Source of the DNA: Parabacteroides sp.
GTDB lineage: Bacteria; Bacteroidota; Bacteroidia; Bacteroidales; Tannerellaceae
Reading direction: 5' to 3'
DNA: 64,000 nucleotides
NCBI GenBank assembly: GCA_017937385.1
Contig: JAGBDR010000009.1
Coordinates: 43,721-107,720 of the forward strand
The first letter of the stretch is position 1. Each line of letters begins with the position of its first letter. The position numbers and the translations under genes were made by a program. Below, piece after piece: positions 27,320-36,424 of this stretch. A model generated the notes under the pieces. That model was not told the DNA's origin. It searched no databases and saw only the letters and a program-made list of their open reading frames with translations.

Positions 27320-28084
27320 TTATTCTTCTACGCCGGCCAATTCCGGATCGATCATGATACGACCACAGTATTCGCAAACGATAATCTTCTTACGCAATTT
27401 AATGTCCAACTGTTTCTGAGGCGGGATCTTATTGAAACAGCCGCCACAGGCACCACGCTGCACATAAACGACAGCCAACCCGTTACGAGCTCCTTTACGG
27501 ATACGTTTAAAAGCTGCCAACAAACGCGGTTCGATATTCACTTCCAGCTTCTTGACCTTTTCACGCAATTTTTCTTCATCCTGTTTGGTTTCAGAAATAA
27601 TCTGTTCCAGTTCATTCCGCTTCTGGATCAAGTCAGCCTTACGGCCTTCCAATCTTTCGGACAGTTCGGCGATATCATTCTTCTTATTGTTGATGGCTTC
27701 ACCGAACTCACGGATTTTCTTTTCAGAGAATTCGATTTCAAGTCCTTGGAATTCTATTTCTTTTGACAAGTTATCGAACTCACGGTTGTTACGCACATTA
27801 TCCAACTGCGTTTTATATCTTTCAATCAGACCGGTTGACTCCGTAATCCTATGTTTCTGTTCTACAACAGCATTCTCAAAATCTTTAATTTCTGACTGAT
27901 AGTTCTGAAGACGTGTCTCCAGACCTGCGATCTCGTCTTCCAGATCCTGCACTTCCAAAGGAAGTTCGCCACGAAGTGTTTTGATCTTGTCAATTTCAGT
28001 CATCATCGCCTGAAGCTGATACAGCGTAGAAAGTCTTTCTTCAACTGTAATCTCTTTTTCAGCAGATTGTTTATCTGTAGCCAT
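27320..28084 (-). CDS. coiled-coil protein with C4-type zinc ribbon
   Basis: A 254-residue protein of the zf-RING_7/CdsZ-like family. A long heptad-rich coiled coil (about residues 15-195, Glu/Lys/Arg/Leu-rich) is followed by a zinc ribbon with CGGC and CEYC Cys pairs near residues 212-242. The biochemical role is not settled; homologues have been linked to nucleic-acid binding or translation-related functions. The gene is packed between nif3 (1-base gap) and tilS (4-base gap). Confidence 0.88.
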   Translation of the reverse strand: MATDKQSAEKEITVEERLSTLYQLQAMMTEIDKIKTLRGELPLEVQDLEDEIAGLETRLQNYQSEIKDFENAVVEQKHRITESTGLIERYKTQLDNVRNNREFDNLSKEIEFQGLEIEFSEKKIREFGEAINNKKNDIAELSERLEGRKADLIQKRNELEQIISETKQDEEKLREKVKKLEVNIEPRLLAAFKRIRKGARNGLAVVYVQRGACGGCFNKIPPQKQLDIKLRKKIIVCEYCGRIMIDPELAGVEE

Positions 28085-28085
28085 T

Positions 28086-29180
28086 CTATAAATATTTTAC
28101 CGGGTTTGAATTAACATTCGAAAAATGTACTGCAAAGGTAGGGAATTTTTTCGATATTATGTTATAAAAGATATCTTTTGTACAGACCTCGCTTTCATAA
28201 TGGCCAATAACCGCCAGCAGAATCCGGTCTTCCACATCATAAAAATCATTATACTTAGCCTCTCCCGTTATGAAAACGTCTGCACCGTAATGGATAGCGT
28301 CCTTAATCAGGAAAGCACCACTCCCACCGCACAAAGCGACCTCCCGTACCGGCTTGCCGGTCAAAGCGGAATGCTTCACACATCCAACCTGAAACAGCTC
28401 CTTGATCCGCCGCAGGAAAGCCAGTTCGTCCTCTTCCTCGGGCAACTCTCCCACAACTCCCGAACCGACCTGGTTCCAAGCGTTATCCAATGGATAGAAA
28501 TCGAACGCCGGTTCTTCATAAGGATGAACGGAAAGCAAGGCGCGAGTCACCGTCGATTTACGGAAAGCCGGCAGTATCATTTCAATACGGACTTCCGGCT
28601 CCACATGCAACTCACCGATTTCGCCACAGAACGGATTCGTCCCCTCGCCGGCACGGAAAGTCCCGCTTCCCGGCAAGTTGAAACTACAGGAATCGTAGTT
28701 ACCGATCGTCCCGGCTCCTGCATTGAACAAGGTGGTCCTCACCAAATCGGCGTATGCTTCCGGCACGAAAGTGACCAATTTCAGCAACGCTTCCTTCTGC
28801 GGGCTCAGGACACGGACATTTTCCAACCCGATCAGTTCCGCCAGACGGAAGTTCACGCCTCCCGCCGCATTATCGAGATTGGTATGGGCAGCATAGACCA
28901 CCAGGTCATATTTGCAGGCTTTCATCATGCACCGCTCAATATAAGTCGAACCGGTCAGCGACTTGAATGCTTTAAAGGCCAAAGGATGATGAGAGATAAT
29001 CAGATTACACCCCAACTCTATCGCCTCATCCACAACCTCCTCGGTGACGTCGAGGCAAAGAAGCGCACCGGTGGCAGGCTGGTTCACATCACCGACCTGC
29101 ACACCTGCATTGTCAAAACTTTCCTGCAATGGCAACGGAGCGTATTGCTCGATTTCTTTCAGTATATCCCTTATACGCAT
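28086..29180 (-). CDS. Nif3-like dinuclear metal-binding protein
   Basis: A 364-residue NIF3/YqfO-type protein (GTP cyclohydrolase I type 2 superfamily). An N-terminal half with DVTEEVVDEAIELGCNLIISHHP supplies metal-binding His residues. A PII-like insert (LVTFVPEAYADLVRTTLF) and a C-terminal half with GGSGAFLIKDAIHYGADVF and GHYESE complete the fold. The function is uncertain. ATG 29180 (MRIRDILKEI) is chosen over an in-frame TTG at 29207, which lies in the ATTGACA-type repeat. Confidence 0.9.
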   Translation of the reverse strand: MRIRDILKEIEQYAPLPLQESFDNAGVQVGDVNQPATGALLCLDVTEEVVDEAIELGCNLIISHHPLAFKAFKSLTGSTYIERCMMKACKYDLVVYAAHTNLDNAAGGVNFRLAELIGLENVRVLSPQKEALLKLVTFVPEAYADLVRTTLFNAGAGTIGNYDSCSFNLPGSGTFRAGEGTNPFCGEIGELHVEPEVRIEMILPAFRKSTVTRALLSVHPYEEPAFDFYPLDNAWNQVGSGVVGELPEEEDELAFLRRIKELFQVGCVKHSALTGKPVREVALCGGSGAFLIKDAIHYGADVFITGEAKYNDFYDVEDRILLAVIGHYESEVCTKDIFYNIISKKFPTFAVHFSNVNSNPVKYL

Positions 29181-29202
29181 AAAAACTTCGTTTCTTCTAA
29201 TT

Positions 29203-29229
29203 GCCAATTATCAATTGTCAATTGTCAAA
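29203..29229. repeat. ATTGACA-type repeat at the aspS stop
   Basis: On the minus strand it reads TTGACAATTGACAATTGATAATTGGC. The aspS codons for Thr-Ile-Asp-Asn and the stop TGA are part of the repeat. Confidence 0.7.
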
Positions 29230-30962
29230 TGCAGTTCTTCCAACTGCGAATCATCCAATTGTCCGGGTGCATCCAGCATAACATCACGGCCGGAATTGTT
29301 TTTCGGGAACGCGATACAGTCACGGATAGAATCCAGGCCGGCAAACAGAGATACCCAACGGTCGAGACCGTAAGCCAGACCTCCGTGAGGTGGCGCACCA
29401 TATTTGAAGGCATTCATCAGGAAGCCGAAACGTTCCTGCGCCTTTTCTTCTGTGAAGCCTAACAACTGGAACATCTTGTCCTGTAACTTGCTGTCGTGGA
29501 TACGGATGGAACCGCCACCCACTTCGACACCATTGATCACCATGTCGTATGCATTCGCACGGACAGCCCCCGTATCACTGTCTAATAGCGGGATGTCTTC
29601 CGGCTTGGGAGAGGTGAACGGATGGTGCATTGCATAGAAACGCTGGTCCTCTTCGCTCCACTCGAACAGCGGGAAGTCGATCACCCACAGGCAAGCGAAC
29701 TTGTTCTTGTCGCGCAAACCCAACTGACCGGCCACTTCCAGACGCAATTCGCAAAGTTGCTTACGTGTCTTCATTGCGTCGTCGCCGGAAAGAATCAGGA
29801 TCAAGTCACCCGGCTTGGCACCGAAAGCGTCCTTCATCTGCTGCAAGACTTCCTGTGTATAGAATTTGTCCACACTCGACTTGACATTGCCGTCAGCTTC
29901 CACGCGGGCATAGACCATACCCTTTGCGCCGATCTGCGGACGTTTCACAAACTCGGTCAGCGCATCCAACTGTTTACGTGTATAAGTGGCCGCCCCTTCC
30001 GCACAGATACCACCGATATACGCAGCGTTATCGAATACGGAGAAGCCATGTCCTTTCATGATGTCCATCAGCTCGACGAACTTCATGTCAAAACGCAAGT
30101 CCGGCTTGTCGCTTCCGTAATATTTCATGGCATCGTGCCAGCTCATACGCGGGAATGCCTCTTTAATATCGATACCGCGAATCACCTTGAACAGATGTTT
30201 CGCCATTCCTTCAAAAATATTCAGCACATCTTCCTGCTCCACGAAACTCATTTCACAGTCGATCTGCGTAAATTCGGGCTGACGGTCCGCACGCAAGTCT
30301 TCGTCGCGGAAGCACTTCACGATCTGGAAGTAACGGTCGAAACCGGAAACCATCAGCAATTGCTTCAATGTCTGCGGAGATTGCGGCAGGGCGTAGAACT
30401 GTCCGGGATTCATGCGGGAAGGCACGACAAAGTCACGGGCTCCTTCAGGTGTGGAGTTCACCAACACCGGAGTTTCCACTTCCAGGAATCCCTGTTTGTC
30501 CAGATAGTTACGGACTTCAAATGCCATCCGGTGACGCAATTCCAGGTTCTTGCGGACAGCATTGCGGCGCAAATCCAGATAGCGGTATTTCATACGCAGG
30601 TCGTCACCTCCATCCGTATCGTCTTCAATCGTGAAAGGAGGAGTCACGGCCGCATTCAGGACATTCAGTTCCGAAACAATGATTTCGATCTCACCGGTCG
30701 GGATATTCGGGTTTTTACTGGAACGTTCACGAACGGTTCCCGTCACCTGAATAACATATTCGCGTCCCAGTTTATTTGCTTTTTCACAAAGAGTGGCATC
30801 CACCTCCTGGTTAAACACCAATTGCGTAATACCGTAACGGTCACGGATATCCACAAACGTCATGCCACCCATCTTACGGGTTTTCTGTACCCAGCCGGCC
30901 AGCGTAACCACCAAGCCTTCATCGGCCATGCGCAGGTCGCCACATGTTCTTGTTCTATACAT
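29211..30962 (-). CDS. aspS: aspartyl-tRNA synthetase
   Basis: A class II synthetase of 583 residues, the bacterial form with a GAD insertion. The anticodon-binding OB domain is at the start ([24 protein letters not shown]). Class II motif 2 ([18 protein letters not shown]) and motif 3 ([15 protein letters not shown]) are clear. It heads the run aspS-nif3-zinc ribbon-tilS. The last residues TIDN come from the ATTGACA-type repeat. Confidence 0.97.
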   Translation of the reverse strand: MYRTRTCGDLRMADEGLVVTLAGWVQKTRKMGGMTFVDIRDRYGITQLVFNQEVDATLCEKANKLGREYVIQVTGTVRERSSKNPNIPTGEIEIIVSELNVLNAAVTPPFTIEDDTDGGDDLRMKYRYLDLRRNAVRKNLELRHRMAFEVRNYLDKQGFLEVETPVLVNSTPEGARDFVVPSRMNPGQFYALPQSPQTLKQLLMVSGFDRYFQIVKCFRDEDLRADRQPEFTQIDCEMSFVEQEDVLNIFEGMAKHLFKVIRGIDIKEAFPRMSWHDAMKYYGSDKPDLRFDMKFVELMDIMKGHGFSVFDNAAYIGGICAEGAATYTRKQLDALTEFVKRPQIGAKGMVYARVEADGNVKSSVDKFYTQEVLQQMKDAFGAKPGDLILILSGDDAMKTRKQLCELRLEVAGQLGLRDKNKFACLWVIDFPLFEWSEEDQRFYAMHHPFTSPKPEDIPLLDSDTGAVRANAYDMVINGVEVGGGSIRIHDSKLQDKMFQLLGFTEEKAQERFGFLMNAFKYGAPPHGGLAYGLDRWVSLFAGLDSIRDCIAFPKNNSGRDVMLDAPGQLDDSQLEELHLTIDN

Positions 30963-31002
30963 TATATAATATGGATTAAACTGTTTTTCAAAATTCCGAG
31001 TG

Positions 31003-31010
31003 CAAATTTA
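31003..31010 (-). promoter_or_regulatory. -7 box TAAATTTG for aspS
   Basis: An exact TAnnTTTG match on the minus strand, about 40 bases before the aspS ATG. Confidence 0.55.
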
Positions 31011-31050
31011 CACAAAAACCAAAACTTGTACCAGACTTATATAAAAAAAG

Positions 31051-31076
31051 AACTCCCGTTTTCACAAACGAGAGTT
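31051..31076. terminator. hairpin in the aspS/NUDIX divergent region
   Basis: AACTCCCGTTT pairs with AAACGAGAGTT around a TCAC loop, with one internal mismatch. Neither flanking gene ends here, so it is not an ordinary gene terminator. Confidence 0.5.
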
Positions 31077-31094
31077 CCAACCAAAACCTTAACT

Positions 31095-31175
31095 ATGAAA
31101 AAATCGGTCATCATCTTTTCAATGATGATCTTTACGTGCCACAAAGGTAACTACTTTTTTCTAATCTGCAAATAA
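31095..31175 (+). CDS. possible 26-residue leader peptide
   Basis: A short frame starting MKKSVIIFSMMIFTCHKG and ending LICK-stop, 19 bases after the hairpin. Its own sequence contains the inverted repeat TCATCAT/ATGATGA (31108-31114 / 31122-31128). The hydrophobic start resembles a truncated signal peptide. It may be non-coding. Confidence 0.3.
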   Translation: MKKSVIIFSMMIFTCHKGNYFFLICK

Positions 31176-31193
31176 AAAAGCAACATTTTACTC

Positions 31194-31251
31194 TACCTTT
31201 GCTCCGGATATCACTATTTATTGGCAAAGACAACCTTATTCTCTACCTTTG
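31194..31251 (+). promoter_or_regulatory. two tandem -7 boxes for the NUDIX gene
   Basis: CTCTACCTTTG occurs twice; the TACCTTTG cores lie at 31194-31201 and 31244-31251. The second lies 19 bases before the ATG, and TTGGC at 31221 may serve as its -33 element. Confidence 0.55.
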
Positions 31252-31270
31252 TATCTAAAATCAAAAAGCA

Positions 31271-31762
31271 ATGAAAGAAGAATGGTTCCCTTTAGTCAAT
31301 GAAGAGGGAGAGACAATAGGAAAAGCGACCCGCAAAGAGTGTCACAGCGGCTCGAAGATGCTACATCCGGTCGTGCATCTGCATATTTTCAATAAGGCAG
31401 GCGGCCTCTACCTGCAAAAACGTTCGATGAACAAAGACATCCAACCCGGTAAATGGGATACGGCCGTGGGAGGCCACATCGACTACGGCGAGACGGTCGA
31501 AGAGGCCCTTCGTCGGGAAGTACGGGAAGAATTGGGGATCACAGAATTTGTCCCGCAATTCATCACCCGTTATGTATTCGAATCGGCGGTAGAGAAAGAG
31601 TTGGTCAACACCTACCGTACCACTTACGAAGGGCCTATCACCCCTGACCCTTCCGAACTGGACGGCGGACGTTTCTGGTCACCTTCCGAAATTCTTGAAA
31701 ACATGGGAAAAGGTGTTTTCACGCCTAACTTCGAAGGAGAATATAAACGGTTATTCTTGTAA
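31271..31762 (+). CDS. NUDIX hydrolase (isopentenyl-diphosphate isomerase-like/YfcD type)
   Basis: A 163-residue NUDIX protein with the box GGHIDYGETVEEALRREVREELGI, matching GX5EX7REUXEEXGU. The start EWFPLVNEEGETIGKATRKECH and the QKRSMNKDIQPGKWDTAVGGH run resemble the YfcD/IDI-like subgroup. The substrate is a small nucleoside-diphosphate-linked molecule that cannot be told from sequence. It is followed by a very strong hairpin shared with glmM. Confidence 0.92.
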   Translation: MKEEWFPLVNEEGETIGKATRKECHSGSKMLHPVVHLHIFNKAGGLYLQKRSMNKDIQPGKWDTAVGGHIDYGETVEEALRREVREELGITEFVPQFITRYVFESAVEKELVNTYRTTYEGPITPDPSELDGGRFWSPSEILENMGKGVFTPNFEGEYKRLFL

Positions 31763-31831
31763 ACAACAAAATGGTATTCACGGAGACATCGGTTATCCAC
31801 TAAACCGGAACCCCTGGCTCCTGAAAAGAAA

Positions 31832-31880
31832 AAGGAAGTGTGTCGAAAAGCGCTGTAGGCGCTTTTTGACACACTTCCTT
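31832..31880. terminator. long hairpin between NUDIX gene and glmM
   Basis: AAGGAAGTGTGTC...AAAAGCGC (from 31832) pairs with GCGCTTTT...GACACACTTCCTT (to 31880), a stem of about 21 bp with a TGTAG loop. The central GTCGAAAAGCGCTGTAGGC recurs at 46193. Confidence 0.85.
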
Positions 31881-31900
31881 CTTTTTATCTCGATGAAAGA

Positions 31901-33289
31901 TTATTTACACATATCGCGAATGATCTGGATCAGTTCGTCGCCGATTTCTTCAGCTTCCTGCATCGTGTGAGCTTCGGAATAAATACGGATGATCGGTTCC
32001 GTATTGCTCTTGCGCAGATGAACCCATTTTTCAGGGAAGTCAATCTTCACACCGTCAATATCCGTGATATCATACTGGGCGAATTTTTCTTTCACCTTGG
32101 CCAGGATCGCATCGACATTAATATCCGGAGTCAGTTCCACTTTCTTCTTGGAGATGAAGTACGGAGGATAAGAAGCACGCAGTTCGCTTGTCTTCATCTG
32201 TTTCTTTGCCAGATGAGTCAGGAACAAAGCGATACCGACCAAGGCATCACGACCGTAGTGGCTGGCCGGATAGATCACACCGCCATTCCCCTCACCACCG
32301 ATAATGGCGTTGGTTGCTTTCATTTTTGTCACGACATTCACTTCGCCTACGGCAGCCGCATTATACTCACAGCCATGAGCACGGGTAACATCACGCAGCG
32401 CACGGCTTGAGCTCAGGTTGCTGACCGTATTGCCCGGTGTATGGCTCAGGACGTAGTCGCTGACTGCCACCAAAGTATATTCCTCACCGAACATTTCTCC
32501 GTCTTCGCAGATAATAGCCAAACGGTCTACATCCGGGTCTACCACAAAACCGACATCAGCTTTGGCATGCTTCATCAAGTCGGAAATTTCCGTCAGGTTT
32601 TCAGGAATCGGTTCCGGATTGTGTGCAAAGTTACCGTGAGGAGCACAATGCAACTTGAAAATTTCCTTTACACCCAAAGCTGAAAGCAATTCAGGAATAA
32701 CGATACCGCCTACCGAATTCACACAGTCGACAGCGACACGGAAATTAGCGGCCTTGATAGCTTCGACATCTACCAAATCCAACTTCAACACGCTTTCAAT
32801 ATGCTTCTGGTTGCAGGCATTGTTGACATAGACTTTTCCTAAACTGTCGACATCGGCAAATTCGAAACTCTCTTCGGCCGCGATCTTCAGCACCTCGGCA
32901 CCTTCGGCTGCGTTCAGGAATTCACCCCGTTCGTTCAGCAATTTCAGCGCATTCCATTGTTTCGGATTATGGCTGGCGGTCAAAATGATCCCTCCACAAG
33001 CTTCTTCCCACACAACAGCCAGCTCGGTAGTCGGAGTAGTAGCGAGGTCGATGTCAACCACATCAAAGCCCATTCCGGTCAGTGTACCAAGAACGACTTG
33101 TTTTACCATCAGACCGGAAAGACGTGCATCACGACCTACCACGATCTTGTTTGTTGTCACCTTTGTGTTTTTCTTAATGAATGTAGCATAAGCAGCCACA
33201 AACTTGACAATAGCCAACGGATTGAGTCCGTCTTCAGGATTTCCGCCTATTGTTCCACGAATACCGGAAATAGATTTAATCAGTGTCAT
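31901..33289 (-). CDS. glmM: phosphoglucosamine mutase
   Basis: A 462-residue alpha-D-phosphohexomutase. The phosphoserine loop is TASHNPKQWNALK, the Mg site is DPDVDRLAII, the sugar-binding loop is GGEGNGGVIYP, and the C-terminal phosphate site is RKSNTEPIIRIYSEA. It is expected to interconvert glucosamine 6- and 1-phosphate for UDP-GlcNAc. A phosphomannomutase or phosphoglucomutase role cannot be excluded from the loop sequence. It follows the DUF4827 gene by 15 bases. Confidence 0.87.
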   Translation of the reverse strand: MTLIKSISGIRGTIGGNPEDGLNPLAIVKFVAAYATFIKKNTKVTTNKIVVGRDARLSGLMVKQVVLGTLTGMGFDVVDIDLATTPTTELAVVWEEACGGIILTASHNPKQWNALKLLNERGEFLNAAEGAEVLKIAAEESFEFADVDSLGKVYVNNACNQKHIESVLKLDLVDVEAIKAANFRVAVDCVNSVGGIVIPELLSALGVKEIFKLHCAPHGNFAHNPEPIPENLTEISDLMKHAKADVGFVVDPDVDRLAIICEDGEMFGEEYTLVAVSDYVLSHTPGNTVSNLSSSRALRDVTRAHGCEYNAAAVGEVNVVTKMKATNAIIGGEGNGGVIYPASHYGRDALVGIALFLTHLAKKQMKTSELRASYPPYFISKKKVELTPDINVDAILAKVKEKFAQYDITDIDGVKIDFPEKWVHLRKSNTEPIIRIYSEAHTMQEAEEIGDELIQIIRDMCK

Positions 33290-33304
33290 TTCGTTAGATT
33301 TATT

Positions 33305-33880
33305 TTATAGAAATACATATCTTACTTTCTCAAAGTAAACAGGAGTTCCCGTACTCTGAAAATCACTACTCAACAATTTAAATGGAACAATCAGTTTCAC
33401 TTCGCCGCCGTCTCCCACATAAGGAAGTCCGGCTCCTAACCCTTCGCTGATAAACATATCCCATGAGTAAGTATAATCCGGGTTCATAGTTGTAAAGTAG
33501 CCGTATCTGAATTCAACCGGAAAAGTCCCGTTGGAATGCGGACCCAACAGATCAATCACAGTCGTCCCCATACTACTTTCTTCCATAAACAGATTCGCGA
33601 TGAAACGCGACTGGATTCCTTGTCCGACAGCAGCCCGCTTGCTGTCTCCCTTTTTTATGATATTCAAATAAACACCATTATCCAACTCTACAAATTCATT
33701 TTCCTTGAAAACGCTATCTGCCGGAAATTCATCCAAAAAGACCAAACCACTATCTGCACGCAGACGATTAATGGCTTTCTCTTGAGCTTTCAACATATCG
33801 GTGTATGACTTTGTCTTGTCACACGACACCGCCATCAAGGCAGTGAACACAATCAACAGGATATAAAAACCTTTCTTCAT
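33305..33880 (-). CDS. DUF4827-type lipoprotein
   Basis: A 191-residue lipoprotein: a signal segment with lipobox AVSC (Cys about residue 20), followed by DKTKSYTDMLKAQEKAINRL. The C-terminal half (LDNGVYLNIIKKGDSKRAAVGQ; FRYGYFTTMN; VPFKLLSSDFQSTGTPVYFEKVRY) resembles a peptidyl-prolyl-isomerase-like fold, as in other DUF4827 proteins. Function is unknown. It is probably transcribed with glmM from the -7 box at 33909-33916. Confidence 0.8.
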   Translation of the reverse strand: MKKGFYILLIVFTALMAVSCDKTKSYTDMLKAQEKAINRLRADSGLVFLDEFPADSVFKENEFVELDNGVYLNIIKKGDSKRAAVGQGIQSRFIANLFMEESSMGTTVIDLLGPHSNGTFPVEFRYGYFTTMNPDYTYSWDMFISEGLGAGLPYVGDGGEVKLIVPFKLLSSDFQSTGTPVYFEKVRYVFL

Positions 33881-33908
33881 CTGTTACGTATTTATTGTAA
33901 ATGAATGG

Positions 33909-33916
33909 CAAATGTA
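33909..33916 (-). promoter_or_regulatory. -7 box TACATTTG for DUF4827-glmM
   Basis: An exact TAnnTTTG match on the minus strand, about 29 bases before the DUF4827 ATG. Confidence 0.55.
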
Positions 33917-33934
33917 TACAATCTCTGCCAAATC

Positions 33935-34984
33935 TCAGGCATGTTTATTTAAATCTTCTGTTTTATTAGGATTAAATTCCTTTAAACCTTTCTCAAACAC
34001 GGCAACCGCATCGGCCAACGAGCCATAAAATTCTCCCCCAGAAGCATTTTTATGTCCACCGCCATTGAAATAGCGGCTTGCGAACTGGTTGCAGGGGAAG
34101 TCTCCGACAGACCGAAGCGAGATCTTCACATAATCCTTATCTTCACGGATAAAGACGCTGAACGCCACATTCTCGATGCTTAACGGCAGGTTGACAAACC
34201 CCTCCGTATCGCCCGTCACATAATGAAAACGGTTCATCTCTTTCAGCGAAAGTGTAATCAATGCAGCATGTTGCTCCGGATAAACCTTCATCTTTTCATA
34301 CAGGACATACCCCATCATACGCAAACGGCTTTCCGAATAGACCTGATTCACATTCCTATATATCAAATCCTTATCGATACCTTTCTTGATCAGTTCGCTT
34401 ATAATCGTATAAATCTCCGGCTTATTCGAATTGTAAGTAAACGAACCGGTATCCGTCATCATACCCGTATAAATGCAGACGGCACAATCTTTATTGATCA
34501 GATCGAACATTCCCATACGGCAGATGAAACGGAAAACCATCTCGCTCGTAGACGACATTTCCGGGTATGAAATCGTAACCCGGCAAAAATCGGCCGGATT
34601 CAGATGGTGGTCAATCATTACCTTACGTCCCTCTGCCGCCACAACAGCCGGCGCCAGTTTTTCTATACGCTTGGGTTCGTTGAAATCGAGGCAGAATATG
34701 ACATCCGCTTCCCGAATCAACTGTTCGGCAAAATCAGGATACTTCTCATGAATGATGATTTCCTTATGCCCCGGCATCCACTTGTAAAACTGTGGAAAAT
34801 CGTTGGGGACCACAACTGACACGTTGTCTTTTCCATAGGCTGTCAAAAAATGGTACAGTCCCAGCGCGGAACCTATCGCATCCCCGTCTGGGGTAACATG
34901 TGTCACGATCACAAAACTTTCGCCGTTCTCGACGTACTTCTTGGCTTTCTGAATTTTCTCTTCGTGAATGATTTTCGTAATCAT
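33935..34984 (-). CDS. DHH-family phosphoesterase (NrnA-like nanoRNase/pAp phosphatase)
   Basis: A 349-residue DHH/DHHA1 protein. The N-terminal motifs are THVTPDGDAIGSALGL, FCLDFN and the DHH signature MIDHHLNP; the C-terminal substrate motif is GGGHKNASGG. NrnA-type enzymes degrade very short RNAs and 3'-phosphoadenosine 5'-phosphate. ATG 34984 (MITKIIHEEK) is chosen because a -7 box lies at 35006-35013; the frame is open beyond it into comEC. Confidence 0.9.
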   Translation of the reverse strand: MITKIIHEEKIQKAKKYVENGESFVIVTHVTPDGDAIGSALGLYHFLTAYGKDNVSVVVPNDFPQFYKWMPGHKEIIIHEKYPDFAEQLIREADVIFCLDFNEPKRIEKLAPAVVAAEGRKVMIDHHLNPADFCRVTISYPEMSSTSEMVFRFICRMGMFDLINKDCAVCIYTGMMTDTGSFTYNSNKPEIYTIISELIKKGIDKDLIYRNVNQVYSESRLRMMGYVLYEKMKVYPEQHAALITLSLKEMNRFHYVTGDTEGFVNLPLSIENVAFSVFIREDKDYVKISLRSVGDFPCNQFASRYFNGGGHKNASGGEFYGSLADAVAVFEKGLKEFNPNKTEDLNKHA

Positions 34985-35005
34985 ATATTCTCTTGTTTTC
35001 AAAGA

Positions 35006-35013
35006 CAAAGGTA
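35006..35013 (-). promoter_or_regulatory. -7 box TACCTTTG for the nrnA-like gene
   Basis: An exact match on the minus strand just before the comEC stop, 22 bases upstream of the chosen ATG. Confidence 0.6.
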
Positions 35014-35022
35014 CGACTTTTT

Positions 35023-36312
35023 TTAGATTCCACACAGTTTTAAATTTCCAATCACCCGGACAAGAAGCATAATTAACAACAAAAACAGCAAGACAAACAG
35101 ATAGCGGGAACGTCCGGTATGGCCATACAATAAGGCGGACAGGAGCATTCCATAGGCTACCGACATCGTAAAGAAATCGAACCGGAAAGAAAACACCGCT
35201 CCCGGCACCTGGCTAAAAGAGTCCACGATCCAAAGCAAACGGTGCGTAAGCCATTCCACAACAGCCTGCAACCACTCAGTGCCCGGAAAGCCTGCCGGCA
35301 GCAACATCCAGACCAGACAGATCGGGACCAACAGGGTTGCCAATAGGGTAAGCGGCAGATTCGTCAACAAAAAGACGGTTGAAAACTGGCCGAAATAATA
35401 GAGGCAAAGAAAGGTCGTGCCGACCTGCGCCGACAAGGTCACGGTAATCCATCTCCACGGAACCAGCAAAAACGGATTGCGGATTTTCAGCAAACGCTGC
35501 AACCGGGGCTGGAAATACAAAATGGATAACACCGCCAAATAGCTTAATTGAAAACCGATATCGAACAAATAGAGCGGTTCATACACCAACATGCCGAAAG
35601 CTGAAGCCGCCCAAATATTATACCGCTCCGTCAGCCTCCCCAAAGCGGCACCGGTCAGAAACAGCGTCAACATCAAACCCGCCCGAACAGCCGAAACGGC
35701 AAACCCGGCCACCGCAACGAAAGCCCACAGCCATACAACGGTCAACAGATACCGGATCCACTTACCCACCCCATTCCGCGGAAGAAAAGACAGAAGAAAA
35801 GACAAAAAGCCACAGACGATCGCCACATGAAAACCGCTCACAGCCAGTATATGCGCAACCCCCGCAACCGAAAAACGATTTCTCAAGTCCCGGTTCATGG
35901 CCTGTCTATACCCCACGGTAACAGTAGCCAATACTGTTTTTTCTTCATCGGTCAGATTCAGTTTCGCGATCGGTTCCAATAATCGTTGTTGCTCTTCCCG
36001 GGCCCAACGGGAAAGAGCGGAAACCGGATATTCATATTCCGAAACGGATTCAAACTGCGAACAGGCCGTCTTCTGTATCGAAAGGAAAAGCAACAGGGAC
36101 AAGAAAACCGCCCCCCAGAGCCAACGGGTTTCATAACAAAAATACACCCGCCCGCTTCCAACGGAACCGGATGCAGCCAGGACAACAACCGGAAACAACA
36201 ACAATATCCAGGAATAAGCGCAGCACGAGAAAACGGTCTGCAGCACAATCCCTACTATCCAGACAAGCAGCGGACGTGCAAAAGGACGGATCTGTAATTC
36301 TTTTATCATCAT
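35023..36312 (-). CDS. ComEC/Rec2-type membrane protein lacking the nuclease domain
   Basis: A multi-pass membrane protein of 429 residues with the Competence domain (VAGVAHILAVSGFHVAIVCGFLSFLL). ComEC forms the DNA uptake channel in naturally competent bacteria. Here the protein ends soon after the membrane domain, with no metallo-beta-lactamase-like C-terminus. Whether it moves DNA is unknown. ATG 36312 (MMIKELQIRPFARPLL) is preferred over 36348, which lies almost on a hairpin stem. It lies downstream of rpe. Confidence 0.82.
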   Translation of the reverse strand: MMIKELQIRPFARPLLVWIVGIVLQTVFSCCAYSWILLLFPVVVLAASGSVGSGRVYFCYETRWLWGAVFLSLLLFLSIQKTACSQFESVSEYEYPVSALSRWAREEQQRLLEPIAKLNLTDEEKTVLATVTVGYRQAMNRDLRNRFSVAGVAHILAVSGFHVAIVCGFLSFLLSFLPRNGVGKWIRYLLTVVWLWAFVAVAGFAVSAVRAGLMLTLFLTGAALGRLTERYNIWAASAFGMLVYEPLYLFDIGFQLSYLAVLSILYFQPRLQRLLKIRNPFLLVPWRWITVTLSAQVGTTFLCLYYFGQFSTVFLLTNLPLTLLATLLVPICLVWMLLPAGFPGTEWLQAVVEWLTHRLLWIVDSFSQVPGAVFSFRFDFFTMSVAYGMLLSALLYGHTGRSRYLFVLLFLLLIMLLVRVIGNLKLCGI

Positions 36313-36355
36313 GTAAGGTTTTGAAATTAACGGTTTCAGATTATACATTACAAAT

Positions 36356-36413
36356 GAAGATTTATGGGACCGCCTCTCTGCATGACATCATTCGGCATTC
36401 CCCATAAATCTTC
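36356..36413. terminator. hairpin between rpe and comEC
   Basis: GAAGATTTATGGG (36356-36368) pairs with CCCATAAATCTTC (36401-36413), a perfect 13-bp stem with a 32-base loop. It may end or attenuate rpe transcription into comEC. Confidence 0.55.
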
Positions 36414-36424
36414 ACGTATCAATA

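Larger units (their letters stand above)
30963..31270. other. divergent region between aspS and the NUDIX gene
   Basis: It holds the aspS promoter (minus -7 box TAAATTTG, 31003-31010). It also holds an isolated hairpin (31051-31076), a possible 26-codon leader frame at 31095-31175 and two plus-strand TACCTTTG boxes 50 bases apart. Confidence 0.6.

Noticed and set aside
28125-29462. 445-codon plus-strand frame opposite nif3/aspS
   Set aside because: It spans two real minus-strand genes and the repeat between them, with no recognisable domain.
31051-31076. ordinary terminator of aspS or the NUDIX gene
   Set aside because: Both genes point away from this position, so neither ends here.
29622-31175. 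517-codon plus-strand frame opposite aspS
   Set aside because: It is antisense to a perfectly conserved aspartyl-tRNA synthetase; the His/Gln/Arg-rich composition is that of a reverse reading of a real gene.
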